Of a stretch of DNA of 25,515 nucleotides, positions 17,304-24,785 are shown in pieces; the stretch's first letter is position 1; every line of letters begins with the position of its first letter. The translations under genes were made by a program, and so were the position numbers. This stretch comes from Bradyrhizobium sp. CCH5-F6. GTDB taxonomy: Bacteria; Pseudomonadota; Alphaproteobacteria; Rhizobiales; Xanthobacteraceae. The notes under the pieces were generated by a model. It searched no databases and was not told the origin of the DNA. It saw only the letters and a program-made list of their open reading frames with translations. The stretch spans positions 1 to 25,515 of the forward strand of contig NZ_LSIC01000160.1 of assembly GCF_001556045.1 (NCBI RefSeq). The letters run 5' to 3'.

Positions 17304-18470
17304 CTAGTGGTGCCACCTCACTGGCAGATTGAGCAGCCCGCGGAACGCCCAGCCGCCGATCCGCACCTCCTCGTCGTCGGCCAATTCGAGCCGTTTGGCG
17401 CGGGCGAACACGGTCGGCAGCGCGACGTCGGCGATCATGGCGCGGGAGGCGAAGGCGCCGGCGCAGAAATGCGGGCCGGCGCCGAAAGCGACGCTCTTGG
17501 ACGTGTCGCGGCGAACGTCGAACTCATCGGCGCGCTCGAAATGCTTCTCGTCGCGGTTGGCGGAGCCGAACATCAGGAACACGCGTTCGTCGGTTTCGAA
17601 CGAGACGTCGCGGATGCTCCAGGGTTTTGCGATCCGCCGCGGCGACATGCCGATCGGCGAGATCCAGCGGGCATATTCCTCGAAGGCCTGGAGCCAGGAC
17701 ACATCGCCCTTGTGCACGAGGTCGAGCTGGTCAGGATGGGCGAGCAGCGCCCATACCGTGCCGGCGATCGCCTTGCGCGGCTCGTTCTGGCCGCCCGAGA
17801 TCGCGAGCTTGACGTTGGCGCGCACGCTCTCCATCGGCATGCCAGAGGCGAGGAGCACGCCGAGAATGCTCTGGTCGGGATGCTTGCGCATCACCGGCAG
17901 CATGTCGTCGATCGCGGCATCGATGCCCGACGTCGCGGCGTGGCAGCGTGCCTCGACCTCGGGATCGCCGGCATAGTTGGCGATGCCCTCGATCATGCCT
18001 TGCGACCACGCGTCCATGTCCTCGAAGCCGATATTGGTGAGGCCGGTGATCGACTTCAGGCATTCGCCGGAAAAGGGCAGCGCGAAGTCGCGCATGAAGT
18101 CGATCCGCCCCGGTTCGATTGCGTCGATGATGCGGTCGGCATGGGCCTGGAACAGCGCAGTCCAGTGCGCCTTCACCGTCTTCGGCGAGACCGTCGGAAA
18201 CATCGCGCGCCGCTCGGCCTGGTGCGCCTCGCCGTCCTTGCGCATCATGTTGTGGCCCATCAGCCGGTTCATCAGGCCGGCGGGCTGGTGCGAGGAGAAA
18301 ACGTCGATCTGCTTCTCGGAGATCGAGATGTCGTCGCGGCTCGTCAGCAGTGTCGAGCCGAGCTGCGGCACGAAGGCGATCGGCGCCTCTCGGCGCATCT
18401 TCGCAAGCATCGGATAGGGATCGGCCCAGAAGGCCGCCGGGTCGATGTCGATGCGCGGCGCGGTGCTCAA
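17304..18470 (-). CDS. Cytochrome P450 with atypical I-helix
   Basis: 388 residues, a soluble bacterial-type P450. The heme-binding loop FGAGPHFCAG (329-338) with Cys336 and the K-helix ExxR (E265-Y-A-R268) are intact. The C-helix region (GEAHQAERRAMFPTVSP) and the FERADEFDVRR segment are typical. In the I-helix, where most P450s have (A/G)Gx(D/E)T(T/S), this protein reads SGGQNEPR (225-232). The proton-relay acid and Thr are therefore replaced by Asn-Glu-Pro. A set of rhizobial P450s shares such a GGxNEPR motif as far as I recall. The substrate cannot be told, and no ferredoxin or reductase gene is adjacent. It is preceded by two palindromes (18482-18550). Confidence 0.92.
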   Translation of the reverse strand: MSTAPRIDIDPAAFWADPYPMLAKMRREAPIAFVPQLGSTLLTSRDDISISEKQIDVFSSHQPAGLMNRLMGHNMMRKDGEAHQAERRAMFPTVSPKTVKAHWTALFQAHADRIIDAIEPGRIDFMRDFALPFSGECLKSITGLTNIGFEDMDAWSQGMIEGIANYAGDPEVEARCHAATSGIDAAIDDMLPVMRKHPDQSILGVLLASGMPMESVRANVKLAISGGQNEPRKAIAGTVWALLAHPDQLDLVHKGDVSWLQAFEEYARWISPIGMSPRRIAKPWSIRDVSFETDERVFLMFGSANRDEKHFERADEFDVRRDTSKSVAFGAGPHFCAGAFASRAMIADVALPTVFARAKRLELADDEEVRIGGWAFRGLLNLPVRWHH

Positions 18471-18481
18471 GCGGGCCTTCT

Positions 18482-18550
18482 CCGGATTTCGCTTCCTCTC
18501 GGAGAGACTAGCGAAATCCGGTGGCGGCGTCTGTCCCTAGAGATAGGGAC
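18482..18550. promoter_or_regulatory. Two palindromes upstream of the P450 gene
   Basis: CCGGATTTCGC (18482-18492) / GCGAAATCCGG (18511-18521) is a perfect 11-base inverted repeat with an 18-base spacer. It is followed by GTCCCT-AGAGAT-AGGGAC (18533-18550). The first arm lies 12 bases before the P450 start codon, so in mRNA it would form a hairpin near the ribosome site. In DNA the sites could be operators. No regulator gene is adjacent. Confidence 0.4.
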
Positions 18551-18710
18551 GGACGGCGCGGGTGCCGGCCACACCGGGTAGCGGACCTTCCGGGCAAGGG
18601 CCGACCTATCAGGTCGTAGCGGTCAAACAGGATGCCGGACGGCTCTGCGTTGATCCGGCCTGGCACCGGGCTTCAGGCTCAAATCGTCCAGTGCGGTCCC
18701 CGGGCAGAGC

Positions 18711-18730
18711 ACGGGGGTAAGCACCCCCGT
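18711..18730. terminator. Strong hairpin after the outer-membrane protein gene
   Basis: ACGGGGGT (18711-18718) - AAGC - ACCCCCGT (18723-18730), a perfect 8-base stem 20 bases past the stop of the minus-strand barrel gene. No T-run follows, so it may stabilise the mRNA 3' end rather than terminate by itself. Confidence 0.45.
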
Positions 18731-18749
18731 CTCGCAAACGTCAGTCGGA

Positions 18750-19577
18750 TCAAAAGCGATAGTTGATGCCGCCCTTGGCCGTATGAAGCTGCACTTCCGT
18801 ATCGGAGAAGGACGCTCCGGGGAATGAGAGCGTGGTGTTCGACTTTCCGAGATCGATGTAGATGTACTCGGCCTTGAACGTCCAGCGCGGGTCAAAAGCC
18901 CATTCAAAGCCACCACCCACGGAGTAACCCACCTGAAAGTCCGACGATGACGAGCTTCGGGTCAGGGCCGGGAAGAAGCCGTTGAAATTGGCGATGTTGT
19001 CGGTCGCGAGGTTGGAGGTGAAGATGCTGTTCTTGACGTGCCCCCAGGCGAAGCCGCCGGTGCCGTAGATCAGCAGGTTGTTGGCAGCAAAACCGAGGCG
19101 TCCGCGGACCGTGCCGAAGACGTCGATTTCCTGCTTGAGGTTGAACACGCCGGTGAACGCGCCGTTATCGCCGCCGATCGTTCCGGTGACGCTGAAGGGG
19201 CGGCTTGCCGTTTCCCGAATGGCTGCGCCGCTGACATCCGCTTCCAGACCGTACACGAAGGTGCCGGACTGCCAGTTGTAACCGAACTGGCCGCCGCCGA
19301 ATCCGCCCTTTGGACTCACGTCCAGCGAGAAAGGCCCGGTGCCACCCGTGACGACATAGCCGGGGATCGTACCGGTTGCGAGGGCGCCCGGATCGAAGGT
19401 CGCGGTCGGATCGGTCCAGCCATAGCCACCATGCACGCCGGCATAAAAACCGGTCCAGCTGAATACGACCGGCGCGGGCGGCGCCTTGGTGTAGGGCCTG
19501 CCGAGATCGGCCGCCGAGGCTCCCTGGGACAGGCAGACAGCCGAGAGCAGGACAGCACCAGAGACGACGGACTTCAT
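18750..19577 (-). CDS. Outer-membrane beta-barrel protein (Omp25/Omp31-like)
   Basis: 275 residues. A cleavable signal (MKSVVSGAVLLSAVCLSQGASA) is followed by ADLGRPYTKAPPAPVVFSWTGFYAGVHGGYGW, the usual start of the alphaproteobacterial eight-stranded barrel proteins. Alternating hydrophobic strands (GGGQFGYNWQSGTFVYGLEAD; IDVFGTVRGRLGFAANNLLIYGTGGFAWG; VGYSVGGGFEWAFDPRWTFKAEYIYIDLG) continue to a terminal GGINYRF with the C-terminal Phe needed for barrel insertion. The ATG at 19575-19577 is chosen over upstream ones because the signal peptide begins there and GAGGGA precedes it. Such proteins are abundant structural porin-like proteins; a specific function is not known. It is monocistronic. 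Confidence 0.92.
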   Translation of the reverse strand: MKSVVSGAVLLSAVCLSQGASAADLGRPYTKAPPAPVVFSWTGFYAGVHGGYGWTDPTATFDPGALATGTIPGYVVTGGTGPFSLDVSPKGGFGGGQFGYNWQSGTFVYGLEADVSGAAIRETASRPFSVTGTIGGDNGAFTGVFNLKQEIDVFGTVRGRLGFAANNLLIYGTGGFAWGHVKNSIFTSNLATDNIANFNGFFPALTRSSSSSDFQVGYSVGGGFEWAFDPRWTFKAEYIYIDLGKSNTTLSFPGASFSDTEVQLHTAKGGINYRF

Positions 19578-19905
19578 GACTTTCCCTCTTCCGTTGCGCT
19601 CGTGACGAAGCGGCACCTGGCCGCGTGAGCACTCGTTGAACCGCCGATGACCGCGGTCCGCCAAGGCCCATTTGTAGAGGTGATTTCGCTGTTTTGCTGT
19701 AATCCCGGAGACACACCCTGGGGCTGTCAAACTGGTTTTTTGCGCACAAAGCATGTATGGCGCGTCGCGGCCAAGACTATCGCGACGAAGGCAGCTCCGG
19801 GGTGTGCTCAACACGCAGTGGGGCGCTCTGAGGTGATCGCCGAAGCGAACAGAACGATGTTCATCGCGACCGAGACTCTACGCGCCAGTTCAGGTTGTGT
19901 GTCGG

Positions 19906-20083
19906 CAGGCGCAACACGATCGAGGACGATCGTTTCCGCGAGGAGATGCCGAGCCGCTCACAGACGCTTGCGGCAGGTTGCCTCGGAGCTCAGGCCGGCG
20001 AGAGTACGGACCTCCTGCTCGCGCGGGATGAGAGCGGGACGACTTGAATTGCCTCCCTGTCCGCAGTTGCACACCGAAGACGA
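19906..20083 (-). pseudogene. Repeat block A, copy 1: decayed LuxR-type HTH gene fragment
   Basis: Read on the minus strand it gives VCNCGQGGNSSRPALIPREQEVRTLAGLSSEATCRKRL and then a stop. After a one-base frame change it continues VCERLGIS. The P-R-E-x-E-V start, L-A-x-G-L-S and ERLGIS pattern fits the start of a LuxR/GerE helix-turn-helix domain. There is no start codon in a suitable place and no receiver domain. A close copy lies at 23707-23878 with the same frame break. Confidence 0.6.
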
Positions 20084-20304
20084 TACCCAGCAAGATCTAA
20101 GACTTCGAAGCGATGTCGTTCAGACTGGAACCGTCAGCGATAGCTAACGCCGAACTCCCGTTCGGCAACACAACAATTGGGATTACCGCTTGATATTCAG
20201 GTACCGACGTGAACGCCGTGCTTCTCATGTCGTAGCGAGTCGAGATCTGAGACGCCCGGCGGAGCGGACACGCTGCGCTCTTCATTGACCGCGGCTTCGG
20301 GTCA
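20084..20304. repeat. Repeat block B, copy 1
   Basis: Joined directly to block A copy 1. It aligns over about 215 bases with 24786-25001. Landmarks in order are CAGCAAGATCTAAGA, CTTCGAAGCGAT, ACTGGAACCGT, GCTAACG..GAACTC, TCGGCAA, GGGATTACCGCT, CGGACACG and GCTCTTCATTGACCGCGGC. Identity is moderate with small gaps, lower than for block A. Frames are not conserved between copies, so this is probably non-coding or decayed sequence. Confidence 0.55.
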
Positions 20305-20385
20305 CAACGGGAATTGCCCGGCACGGGTTGGTACTTCGCTTTGGATCGAGCGCGACCTTGTCCATCGACATGGGCTGCGTTGCAG

Positions 20386-21882
20386 CTAACGGGCAAGCGC
20401 ATCTTTGTAGATAACCCCATCTTTCATGATGATCTTGAGATTTTTCGCGGGGTCGGCAAGAAGGCCGATATCGTCCAAGGGATTTCCGTCGACGAGCAGC
20501 AAATCCGCGAGTGCGCCCTGTTCCACGACGCCGAGTTTGCCGGGATAAGGATTCCGCTTGCCCGATAGCGCCAGCAGTTCGGCGTTTGTCGATGTCGCCA
20601 TGGTCAGCGCTTCGGCGGGAGTGTACCAGCGAGCGAGTGAGGCCAGGATGGCCCCCTGTTGGCGCGCGAGCGCTGCAGAGAACAGGACGTCGGTACCCCA
20701 CGCCGTCTTGATCTTGTACTTCCTCGCCAGCTCGTAGGATCTGGCTATGCCGGGCCAGACCTCATCCGCCTTGGCTCGCTGGATGGAGCCTACAGGAAAG
20801 CCCAGCCTCAAGTCCTCGGGGAGAGGCTGCATACTCAGCCAAACGCCCTTCTCCGCCATCAGTTTCGCTGTTGCGTCGTCCATCAGGAAGCCGTGTTCGA
20901 TACACTTCACCCCAGCCGCAATGGCTCCCCGAATCGCATCAGCCGTAAAGGCATGCGCAGCGACGTACGTGCCCCAGTTCTGAGCCGCTTCAACGGCGGC
21001 GCGTATTTCGGGTTCGGTGAACGTGGTCACGTCGATCGGACTGAAGGGCGACGACACACCGCCGCCAGCCGTCAACTTGATTTGGGAAGCGCCTTGCATG
21101 AGCTGTTCCCGGACACGGACGCGGACCTCGTCGGGGCTGTCCGCAATCATTGCCCCACCGGTCTGTTCCATGCGGGTGAGCATGCCCCCGATCGTCCGCG
21201 GCAGGTCGGCAAGCTGGCGGAAGTCCCCATGCCCACTCGTGACAGTAATGATTGCGCCGGATGGATAAATGCGCGGCCCCTTGATGATACCTTCGTCGAT
21301 GGCGCTCTTGAGCCCAAACACCGGCCCGCCCACATCTCGAACGGTAGTAAAGCCGCGCATGAGCGTGTGCGTGGCCTCGTCGCCAGCGACAAGATTGAGA
21401 TAGCCGATGTCGCCGAACGACTGTGCCGGAGTGACCCGGATCAACATCGCATGCCAATGGTTGTCGATGAGGCCGGGCATCAGTGTGCGCCCGCCGCCTT
21501 CGATGATGCGAATGTCCGCCGGGCCATTCACCGCTATCGGCTGTAGCGAGATTGATTCTATCTTGTTGCCGCGCACCAAAACGTTGGAGGAGGCAGACAG
21601 CGTGGCGCTCTTGCCATCGAAGATGCGGACGTTCTGAAAGAGCGTGGCCCCGCCACCTGCCTGGAGCGCCTGCTGCGCCAGGCTCGCTCCTCCGAGCCAG
21701 GTCGAGAGCACCACCGCGAATGACAGCGAACGACATGTTACGCTCACCGACGGTCGGATCCGGCGCGCGCTGTACGACGTACCCAAGAGAGTTCCTGACA
21801 TCACCGCGCACGGCCCCTCTCGTTGTGTATCAGCTGCGTTCGATTGAAGCGGCCAGACCTTCGCGATTGCGATGCTGTGCAT
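20386..21882 (-). CDS. Exported metal-dependent amidohydrolase (imidazolonepropionase-like)
   Basis: Up to 498 residues. Amidohydrolase superfamily with all metal sites visible (numbering from 21882): HWH at 142-144 in MPGLIDNHWHA, the probably carboxylated Lys269 in QIKLTAGGG, H310 in YVAAHAF, H330 in IEHGF, D398 in WGTD. The closing segment LGVVEQGALADLLLVDGNPLDDI is typical. A hydrophobic signal (LSFAVVLSTWLGGASLAQQ, about 53-71) suggests export. The start is uncertain: ATG at 21882, ATG at 21801 and GTG at 21747 are in frame. The last would give a normal-length signal peptide, but none has a strong ribosome site except a GAGAG before 21882. The family includes prolidase-like and ochratoxin-type hydrolases; the substrate is unknown. 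The small membrane gene 36 bases upstream may be in the same operon. Confidence 0.87.
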   Translation of the reverse strand: MHSIAIAKVWPLQSNAADTQREGPCAVMSGTLLGTSYSARRIRPSVSVTCRSLSFAVVLSTWLGGASLAQQALQAGGGATLFQNVRIFDGKSATLSASSNVLVRGNKIESISLQPIAVNGPADIRIIEGGGRTLMPGLIDNHWHAMLIRVTPAQSFGDIGYLNLVAGDEATHTLMRGFTTVRDVGGPVFGLKSAIDEGIIKGPRIYPSGAIITVTSGHGDFRQLADLPRTIGGMLTRMEQTGGAMIADSPDEVRVRVREQLMQGASQIKLTAGGGVSSPFSPIDVTTFTEPEIRAAVEAAQNWGTYVAAHAFTADAIRGAIAAGVKCIEHGFLMDDATAKLMAEKGVWLSMQPLPEDLRLGFPVGSIQRAKADEVWPGIARSYELARKYKIKTAWGTDVLFSAALARQQGAILASLARWYTPAEALTMATSTNAELLALSGKRNPYPGKLGVVEQGALADLLLVDGNPLDDIGLLADPAKNLKIIMKDGVIYKDALAR

Positions 21883-21918
21883 GGCTCTCGCAGCGCCAGA
21901 TCAATCTTGCGACCTCGG

Positions 21919-22122
21919 TCAAAGCTGATTGCCCTGGTTCCGCCTAATGATCTTGAGAGCCAGGAAAATCGCGCCAGCAACAAGGAAGGCGATACCGATC
22001 GCGGTGAAGCCGTTGGACTCGTTACTCAAGCCGAGCGCCGTCAATAGCAAACCGAAAAGCAAGAGAAGGATACCCGCGAGCTTCTTGATCAGGAGGATTG
22101 GTCTTTCAACTGCGATCGCCAT
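21919..22122 (-). CDS. Small two-helix membrane protein, 67 residues
   Basis: Begins MAIAVERPILLIKK. It has two hydrophobic helices, about residues 15-32 (LAGILLLLFGLLLTALGL) and 39-58 (FTAIGIAFLVAGAIFLALKI), separated by a short polar loop (SNESNG) and ending in a basic tail (IIRRNQGNQL). AGGGGAG lies seven bases before the ATG, which strongly supports translation. It is likely an inner-membrane protein with both ends in the cytoplasm. I recognise no named family. It lies 36 bases upstream of the amidohydrolase gene on the same strand. Confidence 0.75.
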   Translation of the reverse strand: MAIAVERPILLIKKLAGILLLLFGLLLTALGLSNESNGFTAIGIAFLVAGAIFLALKIIRRNQGNQL

Positions 22123-22196
22123 CAGCGCACTCCCCTTATCGCCTCATTTCCGCTATGCCGCTCCCGCCGCCCGCCGCCATGCATAGGTCAGCCGGG

Positions 22197-22412
22197 CTAT
22201 GCTTGAGAGATCAGGTCGGCGCCAAGCACAAATCCGAGCACCCAAAGCCCGTCATCGGGACTCCACTGAGGATGAGGAGGCCACCAGAATTCCGCATGCG
22301 CCGGATCCCGGATAACAGCATGACCCAGCCCGCATCCCTCCATCTGAAGCCCAGAAAGAGTCGGTAGCTGCGAAGTCGCGCAGCCCTTTGGATCAATCCA
22401 ACGCGCGAACAA
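22197..22412 (-). CDS. Doubtful small ORF in the gap 22123-22545
   Basis: This is the only open frame with protein-like content in a 420-base gap. Its C-terminal half reads WWPPHPQWSPDDGLWVLGFVLGADLI, rich in Trp, Pro and Asp, which looks protein-like rather than random. A TTG at 22412 or an ATG about 70 bases further in could start it, neither with a clear ribosome site. It may be the tail of a decayed gene. Apart from this I see nothing convincing in the gap except the start region of the DUF4105 gene. Confidence 0.25.
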   Translation of the reverse strand: MFARWIDPKGCATSQLPTLSGLQMEGCGLGHAVIRDPAHAEFWWPPHPQWSPDDGLWVLGFVLGADLISQA

Positions 22413-22545
22413 AAGGCGAGGCCATCGCTTCCAGTTCGCGAGGAGCTACTGTAGCGTGCAAACATTCATAATGAAACGACAGGTGATCTGACACAACGGA
22501 GCGGTCGAAAGGCGCATAGCCAAGCTTTGCGGCAGGAGCAGCCAG

Positions 22546-23565
22546 GTGATTTCAGTCCGTAAATTCGTATTCATGTTGGTGAGGTGGCCGAGAAAGCTGA
22601 TTGGCTTTCTCATTCGGCTCATACTCGTCACATGGGCCGTACTGGCCATCTATTACTCGAACTTGCCTTGGGGCGGGCTGCGTACGATTTCGGCCGCAGC
22701 GTTTGCGGGCTTTGCAATTTGGGCGCTCTGGCGTTCCCGCCAACGGCGCATGTCCGTTCTCTTCCTCGTCATGTTCTTCGGTGTCGTCGCATGGTGGATC
22801 TCAATCCCTCCATCACACAATCGCCATTGGCGACCGGAAGTCGCCGTGATGCCGAGGGCGGCTATCGACGGCGACCGCGTGCGCCTGACCGGTGTCCGTA
22901 ACTTCGACTACCGAAGTCGAAGCGACTTCACGGTGCGCTACGAGGAGCGCGAGGTGTTGTTGTCGCACTTGATAGCTCTCGATTTCTACGTTTCCTATTT
23001 CACCGAGGGGCCAGTCGGACACACGTTTGTGAGTTTTGTCTTCGACAATGCGCCCCCACTGGCCATCTCCATCGAGACGCGTCCCGAGGTTGACGAAGGC
23101 TTTGCGCCCGTCGCCTCTTTGTTCAAGCAATTCGAACTCATCTACGTGGTAGGTGAAGAGCGTGACGTTGTAGGCGTACGCACCAACCATCGCCACGAGC
23201 CGGTGTACTTGTATCGCCTGAATACATCGGCTGACGACGCGCGTCGGCTGCTGATGATCTATTTGACGCGTATCAACGAACTCGCCGATCATCCGGAGTT
23301 CTACCATCTGTTGACCAATAGCTGCACGATCAACATCGTGCGCTATGCAAATGCGGCGGGCCGGCGGGGGCGCTTCGACATTCGACATCTGTTCAACGGT
23401 TTGATCGATAGCTACCTCTATCACTCGGGCCGGATAGAGGCGACGCTGCCGTTTGATGAACTGAGGCGGGGATCCCTGATCAACGAAGCTGCACAAGCGG
23501 CCGATGGCGCGGACGATTTCTCACAGCGGATTCGCTTATCCTTGCCGACAATGATGCGCCCCTAA
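22546..23565 (+). CDS. DUF4105 (Lnb N-terminal periplasmic domain) membrane protein
   Basis: 339 residues. Three transmembrane segments at about 18-36, 44-62 and 69-87 are followed by a periplasmic DUF4105 domain. The family's conserved His (GHTFVSF, H159) and Cys (LLTNSCTINIV, C260) are both present, fitting a papain-like Cys/His pair. DUF4105 is related to the N-terminal domain of Lnb, the lipoprotein N-acyl transferase of some Gram-positives, but what the Gram-negative proteins do is not established. The GTG start at 22546 is supported by AGGAG seven bases upstream. It is a lone plus-strand gene among minus-strand neighbours. Repeat block A starts about 140 bases beyond its end. Confidence 0.85.
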   Translation: MISVRKFVFMLVRWPRKLIGFLIRLILVTWAVLAIYYSNLPWGGLRTISAAAFAGFAIWALWRSRQRRMSVLFLVMFFGVVAWWISIPPSHNRHWRPEVAVMPRAAIDGDRVRLTGVRNFDYRSRSDFTVRYEEREVLLSHLIALDFYVSYFTEGPVGHTFVSFVFDNAPPLAISIETRPEVDEGFAPVASLFKQFELIYVVGEERDVVGVRTNHRHEPVYLYRLNTSADDARRLLMIYLTRINELADHPEFYHLLTNSCTINIVRYANAAGRRGRFDIRHLFNGLIDSYLYHSGRIEATLPFDELRRGSLINEAAQAADGADDFSQRIRLSLPTMMRP

Positions 23566-23706
23566 CCGCAAAGCTGCCTCTGCCCGGTTTGAACGGAATT
23601 GTGGTCTGCGCGACGGTCTTGGATGGCGAACAGTGTCCGCTTTACTCTCGGAAACAGAGATCGCGGACCCAGTGTCCCCTCAGTTCAGTCCGTGAGGCGC
23701 CGAGAG

Positions 23707-23878
23707 CTGCCGCAGCACGACCGCGAACAGCTCGCTCCGCGAGCAGATGCCGAGCCGCTCACAGACGCTTGCCGCAGGTTGCCTCGGAGCTCAGGCCGGC
23801 GAGGATGCGGACCTCCTGCTCGCGCGAGCGGCGAGGACTTGAATTGCCTCCCTGTCCTCAGTTGCACACCGAAGGCGA
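23707..23878 (-). pseudogene. Repeat block A, copy 2: decayed LuxR-type HTH gene fragment
   Basis: Closely similar to 19906-20083. On the minus strand it gives GQGGNSSPRRS-REQEVRILAGLSSEATCGKRL and a stop. After the same one-base shift as in copy 1 it continues VCERLGICSRSELFAVVLRQLSAPHGLN and a stop. The second part completes the helix-turn-helix and its tail better than copy 1 does. An extra stop lies just upstream (VCN-stop) where copy 1 has Cys. It ends nine bases before the stop codon of the L,D-transpeptidase gene. Confidence 0.6.
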
Positions 23879-23887
23879 AGGACTGGC

Positions 23888-24754
23888 TTACCGGGCCTCG
23901 GCGATCTTCGGTCCTGATGACGGCATCTGTGCGTTGGCCGCCAAGGGCCGCTTCGACGGCGATGCCGGGTCCGGCAACCGGAAGGCGGCGTCGGGCGCCT
24001 GGGCCGGACGACGGGCAGCGGTTGCCGGAAGCACGATCACCTTCGCTCCGATCTTCACCCGCTCATAGAGGTCCGCGACGTCCTCATTGGTCAGCCGGAT
24101 ACAGCCGGACGAAACCCGCTTGCCGATCGTATCGGGGTTGTTGGTGCCGTGAATTCGATATTCGGTCTCGCCCAGATACATCGCCCGGGCGCCGAGCGGA
24201 TTGCCGGGACCACCGGCCATGAAGCGCGGCAGATAAGGCTGGCGCCCGATCATCTCGGTCGGCGGATGCCAGTCCGGCCATTCGGCCTTGCGCGCCACCT
24301 TCTGCTCACCGGACCAGGTGAAACCTTCGCGGCCGACACCGATGCCGTAGCGCATGGCCTGCGCGTCGTTCAAGACGAAGTAGAGGAAGGTGTTTTGGGT
24401 ATCGATGATCACGGTGCCCGGCGGCTGGCGGCTGGCGTAGTCGACCACCTGCCGAACGAATGCTCCGGGACCTTCAGCGGCTTTTGGCGGCTCGACCAGA
24501 GGCGCCGGGGCCGGAATCGGAGCCGGAGCCGGAGCCGGAGCCGGCGCTGATGCATGAGCCGGGGTTGCCACGTAAACCGGCGTTGACGAGGCCTGGGCTT
24601 GCGGTGCGGACGGCTTCTTTGCCGGTTGCACGCTCGCCGGAGGGAACAGCAAACCGTACCCCAATGCGGCGACGGCCACCGCGCCAATGGCAACTCTCGC
24701 GGCCATGGGCAGTGCGAGCGTCTCTGCCTTTCCACGCTTCGCCCGCTTCTTCAT
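23888..24754 (-). CDS. L,D-transpeptidase (YkuD domain)
   Basis: 288 residues. A short basic cytoplasmic start (MKKRAKRGK) and one membrane anchor (VAIGAVAVAALGYGLLF, about 21-37) lead to a Pro/Ala linker (about 43-90, with the Ala-Pro run at 70-84) and the YkuD catalytic domain. The active site is complete: HGTNNPDTIGKRVSSGCIRL with His202 and Cys218. Such enzymes make 3-3 peptidoglycan cross-links or attach proteins to peptidoglycan. In alphaproteobacteria they are known to link beta-barrel outer-membrane proteins to the wall. The ATG at 24752-24754 is chosen because GGGAG lies six bases before it; the frame extends to 24799. It sits between repeat blocks A and B. Confidence 0.93.
   Translation of the reverse strand: MKKRAKRGKAETLALPMAARVAIGAVAVAALGYGLLFPPASVQPAKKPSAPQAQASSTPVYVATPAHASAPAPAPAPAPIPAPAPLVEPPKAAEGPGAFVRQVVDYASRQPPGTVIIDTQNTFLYFVLNDAQAMRYGIGVGREGFTWSGEQKVARKAEWPDWHPPTEMIGRQPYLPRFMAGGPGNPLGARAMYLGETEYRIHGTNNPDTIGKRVSSGCIRLTNEDVADLYERVKIGAKVIVLPATAARRPAQAPDAAFRLPDPASPSKRPLAANAQMPSSGPKIAEAR
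24519..24544. repeat. Hexanucleotide tandem repeat GGAGCC inside the L,D-transpeptidase linker
   Basis: Four perfect GGAGCC units plus GG, encoding the Ala-Pro repeats of the linker on the minus strand. In-frame gain or loss of units would change linker length only. Confidence 0.8.
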
Positions 24755-24785
24755 GTCTTCTCCCAGGTCATCATGCCCAAGAGAG

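Larger units (their letters stand above)
19578..20385. other. 800-base region without an intact gene, holding degenerate sequence
   Basis: Between the barrel gene start and the amidohydrolase end. The left third (19578-19905) should contain the barrel gene promoter; a TTGACA-like hexamer is readable on the minus strand near 19726-19731, with no good -10 at the right distance. The remainder consists of repeat block A (19906-20083) and block B (20084-20304), both described separately. No intact ORF with coding-like codon use was found. Confidence 0.6.

Noticed and set aside
18623..18916. Minus-strand ORF overlapping the end of the barrel gene
   Set aside because: Out of frame with the barrel, no ribosome site, random-looking composition.
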